Position numbers and translations under genes: made by a program. DNA of 64,000 nt. Origin: Ophiobolus disseminans (lineage: Eukaryota; Ascomycota; Dothideomycetes; Pleosporales; Phaeosphaeriaceae). Each line of letters starts with the position of its first letter. The stretch's first letter is position 1. The stretch lies in the NCBI GenBank assembly GCA_010093685.1, contig MU006242.1, positions 62,001 through 126,000 on the forward strand, in the 5' to 3' direction. The notes beneath the pieces are model-generated. The model did no database searches, had not been told where the DNA came from, and worked only from the letters and a program-made list of their open reading frames with translations. This document shows positions 44,572-55,402 of this stretch, in pieces.

Positions 44572-44845
44572 CTAGATCGTGTTCTTTTTAATAGCCTCAT
44601 GTTGGGTGATGTACTTGTACAGCTGTCAAAGCGCGATTGGTCTGGCGGTCTCTCGGGTCCCTTGATTGGAGTAAGCGACCGCTCCGGCCCGCGCCAGGAA
44701 CGCACCCGCATGGTTTGTGACGTCAATTGTATAGTGCGATTCCGGAGAAAAGTGGATAGATTACTTGCATATGCCGCCCACGTAAGACCCTTTGTTGCTT
44801 CTTTGGGTGATTCAAGGGAGATAAGCCTGCATTGGGCTGTAACAT
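44572..44845 (-). CDS. Possible tiny two-exon gene (43 residues)
   Basis: ATG at 44845, exon 44845-44765, intron 44764-44623 (GTAATC...GACAG) and exon 44622-44572. The product would be a basic peptide with LNHPKKQQRVLRGRHMQ joined to LYKYITQHEAIKKNTI. A CT-rich stretch lies upstream. The donor is weak and no family is recognised, so this is speculative. Overlapping longer ORFs on both strands are no better supported. Confidence 0.2.
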
Positions 44846-46567
44846 GCTGTGTCATGCCTAGAAAGGTCGACGAGAGGGACGAAAAGAGAATGAAAACGAT
44901 GGGGTGAGTGCGACACATGTAGAGCACAACTAACCTGCAACACTAATAAATATGTCACGCCCTCGACGCGAGCAACATTCGCGAGGTGTTGCGCTACCCT
45001 TCCACACCGCTTCACCTAGCTAACCTACTGTTACGTGTAGCATCGATGACGGCGGCTGACACGCACATGTATGCAACACGGATTGATTGAGAAATTATCA
45101 AGGGAGGGGGTCATTGCGATGTCGCCTGGAGAGATGCAGAGGATGGCGCGAGAGGTTGATGCAGGCGTCTTCTGCAGGGCAAGGAACCCTGAGCCCTGAG
45201 AAGTCGGAGAAACGTGGGATGTTAGTGCCTTGGCGCCCAATGATTTGCCACGCCTTCCGGCCCTTGTCGCTACCAACCTCTCCGTTCATCACACCATGAA
45301 CCCGCTCGACTTGTAGACTTTGCTCATGTGATTGCTCGCCTTAGAGCTGTTCAGACCGCATCCCGCCCGAGCCACCAATAGCCCGGTCCTTACAAATTCT
45401 CTCTGGAAGACATGCATTTCATCGTTTTGGCCGAAAATTCAATCTTGTGCTCACAATCTCTGACGCGATAAGCTGGGGTTCGCAAAATGCATCAAACTCC
45501 ACGTTACAACAACGCACGGAAAAGAGACAGTGTCGGGGCTTGAATATAAGCACCGGCGATACAGATGCCCGAAGAGTACTGCTCCTAATGATAAGTGGCG
45601 TACTTGGCCTTTCTCAATTGTTGAGACGGTTTATCAACGTGTTACCCTCTTTCAGGATAGAACCTGTTCAGCCTCCAGGCGTGAGATCAATTACCTGGTA
45701 GCCTTTCGAAGACTTTTCACCACTTAGTCGCCTCATCTGACATCACTCCCAGTTCGCCCGCCCTCATGTGGCATACGTTGAATGACCCAAGCAAGCTACA
45801 TAACTAACCCCGGGAAAATATAGCCAGCCGAATAGAGACTCGAAGTGCAATGACGCGACTTGCCACCAAACCAACGTTGATGCAAAGAGCAAGGGGCTGA
45901 ATCGACCCTCAGCGCCACCACCCTTACCAGCCCCTTCTACACCACCAAGTCCGCTGCTCTTTACACTAACAGCTTTGCTACTCTCTACACCATCAACCCC
46001 GCTACTCTTGTCAACAACTGCGTTCCGTCGGCATCATCTTTCGCGCACTGACAAGCGTGTAGAGATCACACAGGTCGCATTCACATTCCTGCTAAGCCTT
46101 CTCTGCAAAGTGCAGCGCGTGGCATCCATGTCGTCAATACTAACTTTCCTCGATGGGGACCAACATTAAATTGGAGCTAGGAGGAGAGTTATTCGCGCAT
46201 ACTCATGGGAGTTACGGACGTTGCGCGAGCCCCGTGGGTGATGCGCTGAACACGAGTAGAGCTAGTTTCGTGAGATATGATTAGGGTCAGTGGCGATGGG
46301 TGAGAAGAGCGGGTAGAGTCAGGGATTCAGATGTCTTGGGTGAGCATCACGATGTTGTACTTGTTAGCAGCTCAGGCTATGTACGCGCAGCTATCTTCCC
46401 GCAACTGCGGAGAAAGCGACGCGCACTCCGTGAACTGCAAGTATCGCAACATGGCAAGGGAGCGAGAGGTATGAAAGCAAGAGCGTCAATTAGTGTGTGA
46501 TACTTGGAGGCGATGATGGATGGATGAGGTCAAGGTCAAGTGCAACATAGTTAGAAGAGAAGGTCAG

Positions 46568-47760
46568 TCAAGCAAGAGCAAGTGAAGAAGTGAGTGATGT
46601 GAAGACAGTAGATTCATTCATGCTGATCCAAACTTTACTCAATCCATGATAGTCCTTCCAAGCCTTGAAGTTCCTTCCTTGAGGTTCAACCCATGATGTC
46701 CTTGCCAGATATTCCAACCATGTCCAACCACCATCAGCACCAATGTCCATATCCAAAGTCGTGATGAAGGTCGAAGTCGAAGTCGAGTATGGCCAAAGCC
46801 ATCAGCCACGCACAAACTGAAGGAGAGTGGAGAGTCCATGCTGCAGCCTTGAATTGACCTGACCCGAAGGCGCCATCAAGGGGAGTGCAGGTACAGCTTG
46901 ATGATCATGGGAGACACAAAAATCGCGAGAATCAGCGTACAAAGTGTGTCCGAACAACGTACAGCAGGCCTCATGCAAAGATGATCTGTCCTCCAGCACT
47001 GTACGTTGCCATGATCAGCTACAACAAAGCCGTGAAGCTCCATGGACTGTCAATTCCAGACTCCAACCGAATGTGTTCCACGCTCTTTCTGTCTTACACC
47101 TCGATCCATGTTCCAATCCAAGGAGCCCTGCAGCCTGTGCGCATCCTGTTCTTATCCATGATGTTGCCGAGTGTCGAGCCGATGTGGAAGCGAGATGGGA
47201 GACGGGAGACGAGAGAGGAAGTTGGTGGAAGCCGAGAGCTTGCGATGCTGAACCGATGACGAGAGCCTGAAGAGGCAGTGACGAAGCGGAGACGCGGTCG
47301 AAGATGTGGAGGATGTGGAGGAGACGGTCGAAGTCGGTGGAGTGAGAGGCAAAGCTTGAAGTGTTAGAAGAGCAACAAAAATCAGTGGGAATTTCCTACC
47401 AGCTCAAGGCGAAGTATGAGATGTCGAAGTTGGTTGACGATGGCTCATGATGACTTGTGAACTTAAGTGAAGTGATGTACTCATGATGGAAGTCAAAGAT
47501 GTTGTGAAGACATGTAAGACTGAGACAAGTTAGTCATGCTTGAAGGAAGTTGGTGAAGGACATGTGACATACTTGAAGTGACTTGGTGTTCAAGTCGAAG
47601 TGTGTTGGAGCCATGGTCGAAGGTTGAGATGAAGGAATGTTCGAGATAATGTTGGAGGAGAAATGTTGGAAGAGCGAAGCCGCAATGAGAAGGCTCGGAA
47701 TGTTTGAGTTGAGGCGCTCGAGTTGAGTGATTGTTGAGGTGATTATGTAGAGTGGAGAGA
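46568..47760 (-). other. Candidate spliced transcription unit, coding status unclear
   Basis: Downstream of a TATA box the minus strand has a CT-rich leader with CAA/TCA repeats and an ATG at 47614 in good context (CGACCATGGCT). After 14 codons comes a GTATGT donor (47572) with CTAAC branch and CTCAG acceptor (47520), then a second intron-like stretch with a GTAGGA donor, TCTAAC branch and TTCAAG acceptor (about 47,390-47,350). With intron 1 spliced as described, the reading frame stops after 22 codons. Using an alternative acceptor at 47463-47462 and the second intron gives a longer Ser/His/Phe/Leu-rich frame with no family resemblance. It could be a spliced non-coding RNA, a short-peptide gene or a decayed gene. 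Confidence 0.35.
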
Positions 47761-47787
47761 AAGAAAGACAGAGGCTTAGGCCTGGCG

Positions 47788-47795
47788 GGGTTTAT
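47788..47795 (-). promoter_or_regulatory. TATA box (TATATAAA) of the candidate unit
   Basis: Reads TATATAAA on the minus strand, flanked by GC-rich sequence. About 30 bp downstream the strand becomes strongly CT-rich (TCTGTCTTTCTTTCTC), a common fungal transcription-start context. The arrangement is what suggests a promoter. Confidence 0.5.
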
Positions 47796-49857
47796 ATACC
47801 CCTAGGGCCCCGGCCGCTAGCGCCGCCAAACTGGCAGAACCGTGCGCCGGAGCTCTGCCGGCGGCGGGAAGGTATACACGAGGTGAGAGTCGCGTTTGTA
47901 AGGCAGAAGTCGGTCTCGTGCGGGGGTGGGTGCGTCGCGGTGGTGAAGGACGACAACAACAAGAAAGTTTACGCGAGCGAGGAGATGGCCTGAGCGGTAC
48001 CGCCGAGTGGGAATACGTCAGAAAGAAGCCGAAAATGGGTGACGTAAGGTATGAAGGAGTGTATTCAGTATGCTTGGAGCCAGTGATGCATCGCCTTAGG
48101 CCGCATACGAGGTTGAGAGTAGCGGCAGTGACATCGTGAGGCTGGAAGAGACTCACTGTTGCTTTGAGAAGAGTGTTTGCCGCACGAATAATTGAATCGG
48201 CACACCAAATGATGTCTCACCGGCGAAGAAATTCAGCGAAACGTTTAGATCGGATGTCGTGAGAAGTTGGGCATGAGTAGGCGCTGTACATAGGCCTCTG
48301 CTCGAGGTACTGGCTTCTGCAAAGTGAGGTGGAATAACCATCTTTGCTGGCAACTGGCATTCAAAGCCTGTGTGCTAGAACTGGTGCCGATTCTGCGCCG
48401 TGATATCTTCGTCGAGAGCCTTGCTGTGCCATGCCGATATGATATGATGTGACCACAAGGCAAGTTAGCTGGGCCACGACGCTGTATGTGATGAGACCGC
48501 ATGTGAGAACGTCCGCTCTGAAAGCTAGATGTGCGCACAGTAAGGTCAGACAAGCTGTTCCAAGCCTTGCTCCCTGGGTGTTCAAGGACAGCTACGACAG
48601 AGCGACTGTACCGGGAAGGCGCACAGTGACAGACAAGAAATACTATACCAAAGAAACAGTCGAGAGTCAGCGCATTGCGAACAGCAAGCAAGTCCACTGA
48701 AGACACGGAAAGTGAGTACCTAGGTACGCTCTGCTGCCGTCGCGGGCGAAGACCAGATGCGCATACTGGACAGCACGTCCCTGGACGTTCACGAGAGAGC
48801 AGAACTTCACCAATGCCACCATTGCGAAGATCGTGTCAAGCGACCTTGACATCCTGCACTCAAGCCAGCGTGCGACAGCAGGCGGAGCGCTCACCCAGCA
48901 GGGCGACCTCGACAAGCAAACCCCGCGAGCGCTCCGCATCACGACACGCTGCGCGTCGCCAATCTCCAAGTAACTGTCTACTTTAAGAGATCATATACCG
49001 CAGACTGATGTCGCCACGACGTTGGTCAGTGACCAACCTCCGCCCCAGCATGCTGAGATGCGAAAGCGCGCGCGACGTAAAAGACACCAGAGCGAGGGAT
49101 GAGATCAAGCACGAGAGTCAGACAAGAGGTCGCTACCGTGGTGGACCCGACGCCGTACGCAACATCCATGCGAGCTCGTAAACGTGTACTCGCAGCGATA
49201 CCTACTGTGACACTGGCCGCCGCTGCGCTCGACATCACGACGTTCATGCAATTAGAACAAGGGCATAGCATGGAGAGACATACTAGAGATAGGCGGCGCT
49301 GACAGGGAATAACATGGCGATGGAGGCACAATCGGTGGAGAGACAGAGAATGACGATACAGAAGAGCTTGAAATGCTATGACTACTACTCTACCTGCAAA
49401 ACTGCGCTCGCCGTGCGCGCGAAGGTTAAGCTGACCAAAGACTTCCACCTCATCGGAGGGGTTTATTGGCCGTTTGCGCAAGCTGCGGCGGGCCTTGGAA
49501 ATCCCTTGAGAACGGTAATGGACGGTCGGTGTGCACCGCGATCGAATCGCGACGCATCGCGCGCGGGCATGCTGCGAGGCACGAGGCTCGCGTCGCCGGA
49601 GCTTCCCAGTTCATTTGGTCGACGTTGACTGCGATATGCGCAAGCTGTGTTGTCGAAACTGACATCGGCGGCCAGTGCGCATGGCTTTGCGACCTTGCCT
49701 GGCTTGCTTCGCACGCGTGTCGGCGCCGTTGGAAAGGTTATCACACAATCAATGGCTGTCCGGTACGACCGGCAACGTGACCGGCAATCCAGTGCCCAGG
49801 TGTCGCTCGCAAGCCCGGGGTCCTCGTTTTCATGACGAACCAAAGCATCCCAGCCCA

Positions 49858-50319
49858 TCACCAAGAATTCGTCCAAAAGTCCCTCTCATGCAACCTCCCC
49901 TCCTCAATCCCCACCAACACACTCCTAACCCATGGCGGCTGCATCTTCGCACCCGTCTGCCCGCCCATCGGACACATGACAAAGCCGCTTTGCTGGGCAA
50001 GCTTACCCACCTCTTCCACGATATTCGATCCATCTACAACGCCATCTCGACCAGCAGCAATCCTCTCGCGGCGTTCTTGCATCCTGCGCTCCAACCAGGA
50101 TGAGGCTTCTTCCATACCTTTGGATGCGAGGCGCTGGAAGGAGGCGAGGAAGCGGTTGATGATGTCGAAGAGGATCCGGTAGAGGAGCTCGGTGGCTATG
50201 GCTGTGCCGGTTTGGTGGCTGAAGAGGCGGGATGGGATGAGGGAGGATGGGGAGGGGGATGGTGTTAAAGAGGAAGATAGGCTGGGGCGGTACAACACAA
50301 GGGATGAGGATGGAGTCAT
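49858..50319 (-). CDS. Small hypothetical protein, possibly mitochondrial
   Basis: Single ORF of 153 residues with ATG at 50319 in good context (CCAACATG). The N-terminus is Ser/Leu/Arg-rich without acids for ~40 residues, as in mitochondrial presequences. A helical segment (TELLYRILFDIINRFLASFQRLASKGM) and a charged helix (SSWLERRMQERRERIA) follow, with a C-terminus ending FWTNSW. No family recognised. It sits at the edge of the gene-poor region and may be lineage-specific. Confidence 0.45.
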   Translation of the reverse strand: MTPSSSLVLYRPSLSSSLTPSPSPSSLIPSRLFSHQTGTAIATELLYRILFDIINRFLASFQRLASKGMEEASSWLERRMQERRERIAAGRDGVVDGSNIVEEVGKLAQQSGFVMCPMGGQTGAKMQPPWVRSVLVGIEEGRLHERDFWTNSW

Positions 50320-50711
50320 GTTGGTAATGGTGTGGTTCTGAGAAGGCTGTGAGGGTATGGTTGTGTGTATGCGTCGGAGATGTAGATAGCCTGAGGCATT
50401 TGGGGCCTTGGAGGCAGGCGCCTGGAAGTCATATTTATGCTTGTTGTACGATCAATTCCCCTCATCTTTCGCACGTTGAAGTCGGTCGCTGATGCAGCCG
50501 ACGCGCCAATCAGCATCTGCATTTTCGCGAGAGTGGGACGCCTGGTCGGTGGCTGTTGCGGCCGATGTCAGCAGTCTCGCTCGGGGCTGGATTCCACGGC
50601 ATCCACCTTCCACGCGCCAACAAACTGATGCACTGGGCTGTCTATCCTCAACGACATTCACGCTCGCACTTGGATCACAGCTGGGATATCGAAGGCATAC
50701 AGGCTATGAAT
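50320..50711. other. Intergenic, nothing specific seen
   Basis: About 390 bp between the small ORF's start and the metallophosphoesterase stop. Overlapping short ORFs without support. Confidence 0.45.
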
Positions 50712-51716
50712 TCAGGCAGCAGGGTTGGCCTCCTTGACTATCAAATCTAGATCTACCACCCACGGTGCATTCTCCAGTACTCCTTTCTCGCCCTCCATCG
50801 CAGCATTGACGCAAAGAGTCTGCGCGCTGGCTCGGAAGTCATCGAGGGACCCAGGAGGTAAGTTTGCGAAACCCTTCTTCTTCGCCTGATTCTTACCAAC
50901 CCATTCCTTGGCGAGCGGGATTATGGTATCTGCATCGTTCTTCTTCGTAGCGTTAGCGTACTCGAGCCTCTGTGCGCCATATCCGGCATGAACATGACCG
51001 AAGCAATGTAATTTTGGCTTCACTCTCTCGATTGCTCTTCGAAGGTGCTCGCACCCGGCGCTATGTCCGTTAGACGTCGAATCTAGGATGTATTTGGGCG
51101 GGCCATGAGTCATGACTATATCTACGTTATCGGGGATGGTGGAGGTTTCAGTACCGACGTTTTGGGCCCACGCAGGCGTAATTTTGGCGGGGTTACATCT
51201 GTCTTCGTTTGTAGGATATTGAAATCCTGATGCTCCATATGCTGGTGTAAACGGTGAAGTGTAGATGCGAAATGTCACTCCAGAAGACAGCGTGAATGTG
51301 TGCGTTCCTTCCTCTAGGAAGGTTATCCCACATTCGCTTGCCTTGGAAGTTAGCTCCTTTGAGACTAGATCTTGTGCTTTTTCCACAACCTCTGCTGCAC
51401 CGCCTTCAGCGCAGTGATACTTTTTATCCAAGGAGATTTCGAGATTTCCTGCTATTATGAGCCGTAGCTCTGCTTTGATTTTACCTAAAGCCAAAAGTGC
51501 TTCGGATATGCTCTCGGGGGAGCCGTCTTCGGTGATATCGCCGCAATGTAAGAGTACGTCGCACTCAGGCATCGTTGAGGGCATTTCGCATTCGTGAGTG
51601 TCGGAGAGCACTAAGAATCGAACCTTGTTCGATATTGTTGGCCCTTTATGGTGGCACTTATTAGGGGTAGGCGCTGGTGATGCGGAGCGGCTTCGCTTCG
51701 ATGTAGGGGTACACAT
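50712..51716 (-). CDS. Calcineurin-like metallophosphoesterase with altered GNH motif
   Basis: Intronless, 334 residues. Motifs of the fold in order: FLVLSDTHE (~34-42), LLHCGDITEDG (~55-65), then IIAGNLEISLDKKY (~86) where the family normally has GNH(D/E), THGPPKYILDS (~205) and CFGHVHAGYGAQR (~240). The first, second, fourth and fifth metal-ligand motifs are intact, but the catalytic His of GNH is Leu. Related fungal proteins are small cytosolic phosphoesterases of unknown substrate. With His replaced, activity may be reduced or changed. The N-terminus is a Ser/Pro/Lys-rich extension. Confidence 0.85.
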   Translation of the reverse strand: MCTPTSKRSRSASPAPTPNKCHHKGPTISNKVRFLVLSDTHECEMPSTMPECDVLLHCGDITEDGSPESISEALLALGKIKAELRLIIAGNLEISLDKKYHCAEGGAAEVVEKAQDLVSKELTSKASECGITFLEEGTHTFTLSSGVTFRIYTSPFTPAYGASGFQYPTNEDRCNPAKITPAWAQNVGTETSTIPDNVDIVMTHGPPKYILDSTSNGHSAGCEHLRRAIERVKPKLHCFGHVHAGYGAQRLEYANATKKNDADTIIPLAKEWVGKNQAKKKGFANLPPGSLDDFRASAQTLCVNAAMEGEKGVLENAPWVVDLDLIVKEANPAA

Positions 51717-52381
51717 GGTGAAAGTGTTTGTGGAAGGGGTTTTCGAACGGAGTGGGAAGTGGATGGGATGGAGGAAATTTTGATTCCAGAGGAGAAAAGG
51801 GGTCTTTAATATGCTGACTTGAGAGTTTTAGTAGCGTGGTGCACTACTTTGGTACTGAACCACATTTTTGCCAACCCTATCGTAGATCTACACGAAGCTT
51901 AATGATGTGGAGACAGCTTGCTCATCCCAATACCTCCGCGATATATTGTAAAGGTTAAACCGCGATTCATAGCTACGTGGACAATCGTTGCACCCCTACC
52001 ATCCTCGTGGCACGCCGGCCACATATGGACCTTGCTTTTCCCGAAAATACGTTCCGAATGTACTCGCCGATTTGATGAAACCCTATTCGTGATGATGCTT
52101 TGAAGCCGAGATATACAGGCTCCGTCAAGTTGGAGATGATCCTGGAGGATGTGCTGTAGGCCTCCGGACGTGGCATGCATTCTAGAAGTAGAGGAGATGA
52201 TCCCAAGCGTTGTTGCACTCTGATCTGGAATTTAAGAAAGCGCCAACTTGGAGACCTAGCAGGAAGGATGAAAGAGGACATCGGTACATCTTTCAACGTA
52301 GGACTTTCGCTGGTATATAGGTCACATCAACAGAGTAACAGTACATACCACGTTTGCTTAACCCTTGTATGAATCTTTAGT
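51717..52381. promoter_or_regulatory. Divergent intergenic region
   Basis: About 665 bp between divergent starts of the metallophosphoesterase and the nucleotidyltransferase-like gene. Overlapping ORFs up to 107 codons on the minus strand show no motif. No specific sites identified. Confidence 0.4.
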
Positions 52382-53003
52382 ATGCCGTCGCGTGGTCCGA
52401 TTTCAGAAGCCCTCCTCGCCGCCCTCCTCGAAGCCTCCGCCGCTGCGTCGTCGCATGTGTCGCCCTCCCTCCGCCCACAATTCGTTCTCGTTGGGAGCGG
52501 CGCCATGCTCTACCATGGCTTTAGGCGTCGAGCCGAAGACCTCGACTGCGTAGGCACAGCAGCGGCCGATTGGGCATTCTTGGAGGGTGCACGATTGGAT
52601 CGGCGCTTCTCGGTGCTCGCAGACGGCGGTAGAGTTTACTATACCTCCCCCTATACAAGCCGTCTGCATCCATGTTACTGAAAGATATCAATCCTTAATA
52701 TTCACACAGTTTACAGCAGTGGCCGGCACGGGCGCCGGCATTATAGTATCGATAGACCTTGTTGAGCTCGGCGGAGATTGCGTCGTGGGATTCAAGTATG
52801 AACCCGTAGAATTTGGGCAGGTGTGTGTCGCCTCGCTGGCGGACCTCTGGCGCATGAAGGCCAGGGCATGTGTTGTAGGCCGTCTTGGCGAAAAGGCCAG
52901 TGACCTCGAGGATTGTAACTGGCTGTTGCGCCAAATGGTCGCCAAGAAGGTCGACTACGATGCCGTCGAGTTGCTGGAGATGTTGTTCGGTAAAGGTATG
53001 TGA
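52382..53003 (+). CDS. Nucleotidyltransferase-like protein (tentative)
   Basis: ATG at 52382. A first exon to ~52628 and a second exon from 52717 fit in frame (intron GTAGAG...TTACAG, 88 nt), giving 177 residues; a donor nearer 52670 is also possible. The first half has FVLVGSGAMLYHGFRRRAEDLD, like the G-S/G...R-x-T/E-D-(L/V)-D core of nucleotidyltransferase-fold proteins. The second has SIDLVELGGDCV, ASLADLWRMKARACVVGR and DLEDCNWLLRQM, matching the third acidic strand and the K-A-x-A-x-x-x-R helix of such proteins. Function is unknown. Its 3' end is ~140 bp from the RRN9 start, head to tail. Confidence 0.6.
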
Positions 53004-53143
53004 GCACGTGTTTTCGCGATTCCAGGGTCTTTTCCAGACCCCGCCACAACTTTCAACGCGACAGTTCCACCACCATCAAGTCATGGATATCACAGCACTG
53101 ACCCCTCGACTACCACCCGTTTTTGACATCTTTAGCAACCAAG

Positions 53144-55087
53144 ATGTCGTTGTTTGGTGGTGACGGCAGCGCGTCGCCCTCTCAGTTATCGGATAAGATC
53201 GAAACCGAGCACTCGCAGCCAGCCCCCGAACCATCGTCACCATCCGTGGACGGCAATGTCAACCCGCCAAGTGCGCAGCCTCCGAAAGGTCTCCACTATG
53301 CGACAGAATCGGGCGCTGATGACGATCTCTTGACCGACAGCGAGTCGGATAGTGACGAGTCTGATGAGGGACCGCCGATACGCCTGAACCGGTTCCAGGG
53401 AGCACCGGCTGCTTGGAAGGCGCACACGGCGGCCGATCGCCAGATCGCGGTATCACTCGAGCAGACACAGAACAGGGACCTTTCAGCGCATCTGTACAAT
53501 GCACACTCTCTCAAACGTCGCGCGCACCGGCCGTTGGAGGATCTGACTGGCTTGGAGGACTGGCAGGCTAGAGACCACTGGCTGAAGAAAGACATCGACC
53601 TGGAATTCACGGACGTGTTGGGGGAGAAACAGACACATTTGGTACCCTCTAAGGACTGGACTGCATGGCCTGTGCTTCCAACGAAGATAACCACACTTCA
53701 CGAGCAGTCAGAAAGCCATTTGGGAAGCGAGCGCAACGAATGGAAGGTTGGTGGGGCGGGAGTGCAAGATGCAGGACAAGAGCTGAGAGAAGAGCTACTC
53801 GCCACTTTCTTGCGACTGGCAAAGGAGCAATGGAGGGCAAGGGACACAGATGATATCGACTCTCGCGAAGAACTACGCACGATGCAGTCGAGAAGCAGGC
53901 CACGATCCAAGAGCGCTCGGTCTGCGCGTTCCACTTCGAGGGCTGATGTGCGCATGAAAGATGACGACGATCGGCAGACCGACGATGTTGAAACGCAAGA
54001 CGAGGATGAGCACAATTCAGGGCAGCATGTCAGCCGACGGCAAGCCAAGAAGCCGCAGCCGGAGACCTTTCTGCAGGCCGCCTTTCTAGCTGATGATGAG
54101 AGAGCGTCAAAGATCTTGCAACCCGCCATCAACTCCGTCTTGGCCAAGCTAGACGGCCTAGCACTTGCCGTACACCGCACGCGGCTCAATCACTTCGGAC
54201 GTGGGGCGGACAGCGATGCGTCTTCGCACAGCGAGTTCACGTCAGGTGCTGAGTCCAGCGAGCCACGATCTCGGTCCTCTTCAAGGCCCCAATCAAGGTC
54301 CAGGCCAGGGTCGAAACGCAGCGCTCGACCTGTGTCCCGCGCAACATCTGTTCAGTATCGCCCCGCGACGATGAAAGCTCGTATCGATGCTCAGAACAAT
54401 CCATCTGAGAATGCCAGTGATTTGGATACTGACAGTAGTGTTGATGCCGACATTAGTAACAAGGCCTCTGTATCACGGACACCAAGCAAACCGAGAAGCA
54501 TCACAAAGGAGCGCACACCGTCGGCCAACCGTGGTGACACATGGAGAGCAGGCCTCATGGATTGGAGCGAGGTGCTTGGTCTTGCAGCCGCGAAAGGTTG
54601 GGACCAACGTGCGATTTCACGTACAGCCCAGCGTTGCGCTGCACTGTTTGGCGAAAGCATGTCGTTAGTACCACTGGAAGAAGGTTTTGCCACGAAAACT
54701 TCTGCAGAACCTGTGCAGTACACGCCATCTAGTATACCGGCTCCAGACGTCCTGTTCAGGAGGCGCTCCGCTCCGCCAAAACGCCCATACTTCCAGTCCG
54801 GCACTTTACGATGCCCGCATGTTGATTGCTATGGTCATGCGAAAGACTTCGAGGCCCCATATCGTGTTGTGCAGCATTGCATAAGAGTTCATGAGTACGA
54901 TCCCAGGACCAATGACTCCGATAACGAGGACAGGACGGTGGGAGGTGTTCATATCGATGGGTTTCTCCAGCCCATCCCTGCGCAGCGAGGCTGGAGAGAG
55001 AGGGGAAAGTCGAGGGCTAGCAGCGAGAAGAGGCAGGACGTGGAGGGTCAAGATGCAGATGATGCAATGGTCATTGATTCTGATTAA
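53144..55087 (+). CDS. RRN9: RNA polymerase I initiation factor Rrn9-like protein
   Basis: Start at the ATG 53144 (MSLFGGDGS) in good context; intronless, 647 residues. Acidic N-terminus (ESDSDESDEGPP), then the Rrn9 core at ~120-200 (LSAHLYNAHSLKRRAHRPLEDL ... DWTAWPVLP). The middle has charged, RS-rich stretches and an FLQAAFLADDERASKILQPAINSVLAKLDGLALAVHRTR helix. The C-terminus has TWRAGLMDWSEVLGLAAAKGWD and RTAQRCAALFG helices and a zinc-finger-like RCPHVDCYGHAKDF...VVQHCIRVH. In yeast Rrn9 is part of the upstream activation factor at rDNA promoters. The Cys/His finger is typical of filamentous-fungal homologues as far as I know. Confidence 0.75.
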   Translation: MSLFGGDGSASPSQLSDKIETEHSQPAPEPSSPSVDGNVNPPSAQPPKGLHYATESGADDDLLTDSESDSDESDEGPPIRLNRFQGAPAAWKAHTAADRQIAVSLEQTQNRDLSAHLYNAHSLKRRAHRPLEDLTGLEDWQARDHWLKKDIDLEFTDVLGEKQTHLVPSKDWTAWPVLPTKITTLHEQSESHLGSERNEWKVGGAGVQDAGQELREELLATFLRLAKEQWRARDTDDIDSREELRTMQSRSRPRSKSARSARSTSRADVRMKDDDDRQTDDVETQDEDEHNSGQHVSRRQAKKPQPETFLQAAFLADDERASKILQPAINSVLAKLDGLALAVHRTRLNHFGRGADSDASSHSEFTSGAESSEPRSRSSSRPQSRSRPGSKRSARPVSRATSVQYRPATMKARIDAQNNPSENASDLDTDSSVDADISNKASVSRTPSKPRSITKERTPSANRGDTWRAGLMDWSEVLGLAAAKGWDQRAISRTAQRCAALFGESMSLVPLEEGFATKTSAEPVQYTPSSIPAPDVLFRRRSAPPKRPYFQSGTLRCPHVDCYGHAKDFEAPYRVVQHCIRVHEYDPRTNDSDNEDRTVGGVHIDGFLQPIPAQRGWRERGKSRASSEKRQDVEGQDADDAMVIDSD

Positions 55088-55402
55088 GTAGACAATGATG
55101 AAATCCCTATGCGAATTACACTAATGTCTGTGACTACAATGTCATAAATCCATCGTGACTATATCTAGTGTTCGAACATTGAGTGACCCCACGTTTATGG
55201 AAGCCGGGAGCGATCTTAGCGCCTGATTTCGCGTGTGCCGCGCGACTGGATGCCGGCTCGCGCGCGGGCATTTCCATCGTCATACTGCAACCCCACGATT
55301 GGACAAAAGTTGAGCATCCTCTTACAGCTTTTTTGGTCACAGCACGACCTGTCTATATCTTGCTGCATTCAGACTATACCTGCTACTTACGACACGTGAA
55401 GT
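55088..55402. other. Intergenic, 3' UTR and promoter
   Basis: About 315 bp between head-to-tail genes. No specific motif was seen. Confidence 0.5.

Larger units (their letters stand above)
44408..49857. other. Gene-poor 5.4-kb region
   Basis: Apart from the two speculative minus-strand units listed separately, I see no gene. ORFs of 100-150 codons overlap in opposite frames between 48,150 and 49,850. They have no motifs, no consistent splice sites and compete on both strands. No transposon terminal repeats, tRNA B-box or protein remnants were recognised. 46,500-47,780 is unusually purine-rich on the plus strand. Confidence 0.5.

Noticed and set aside
48245..49628. Several 100-150-codon ORFs on both strands
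   Set aside because: They overlap each other in opposite frames, lack motifs and have no consistent splice signals.
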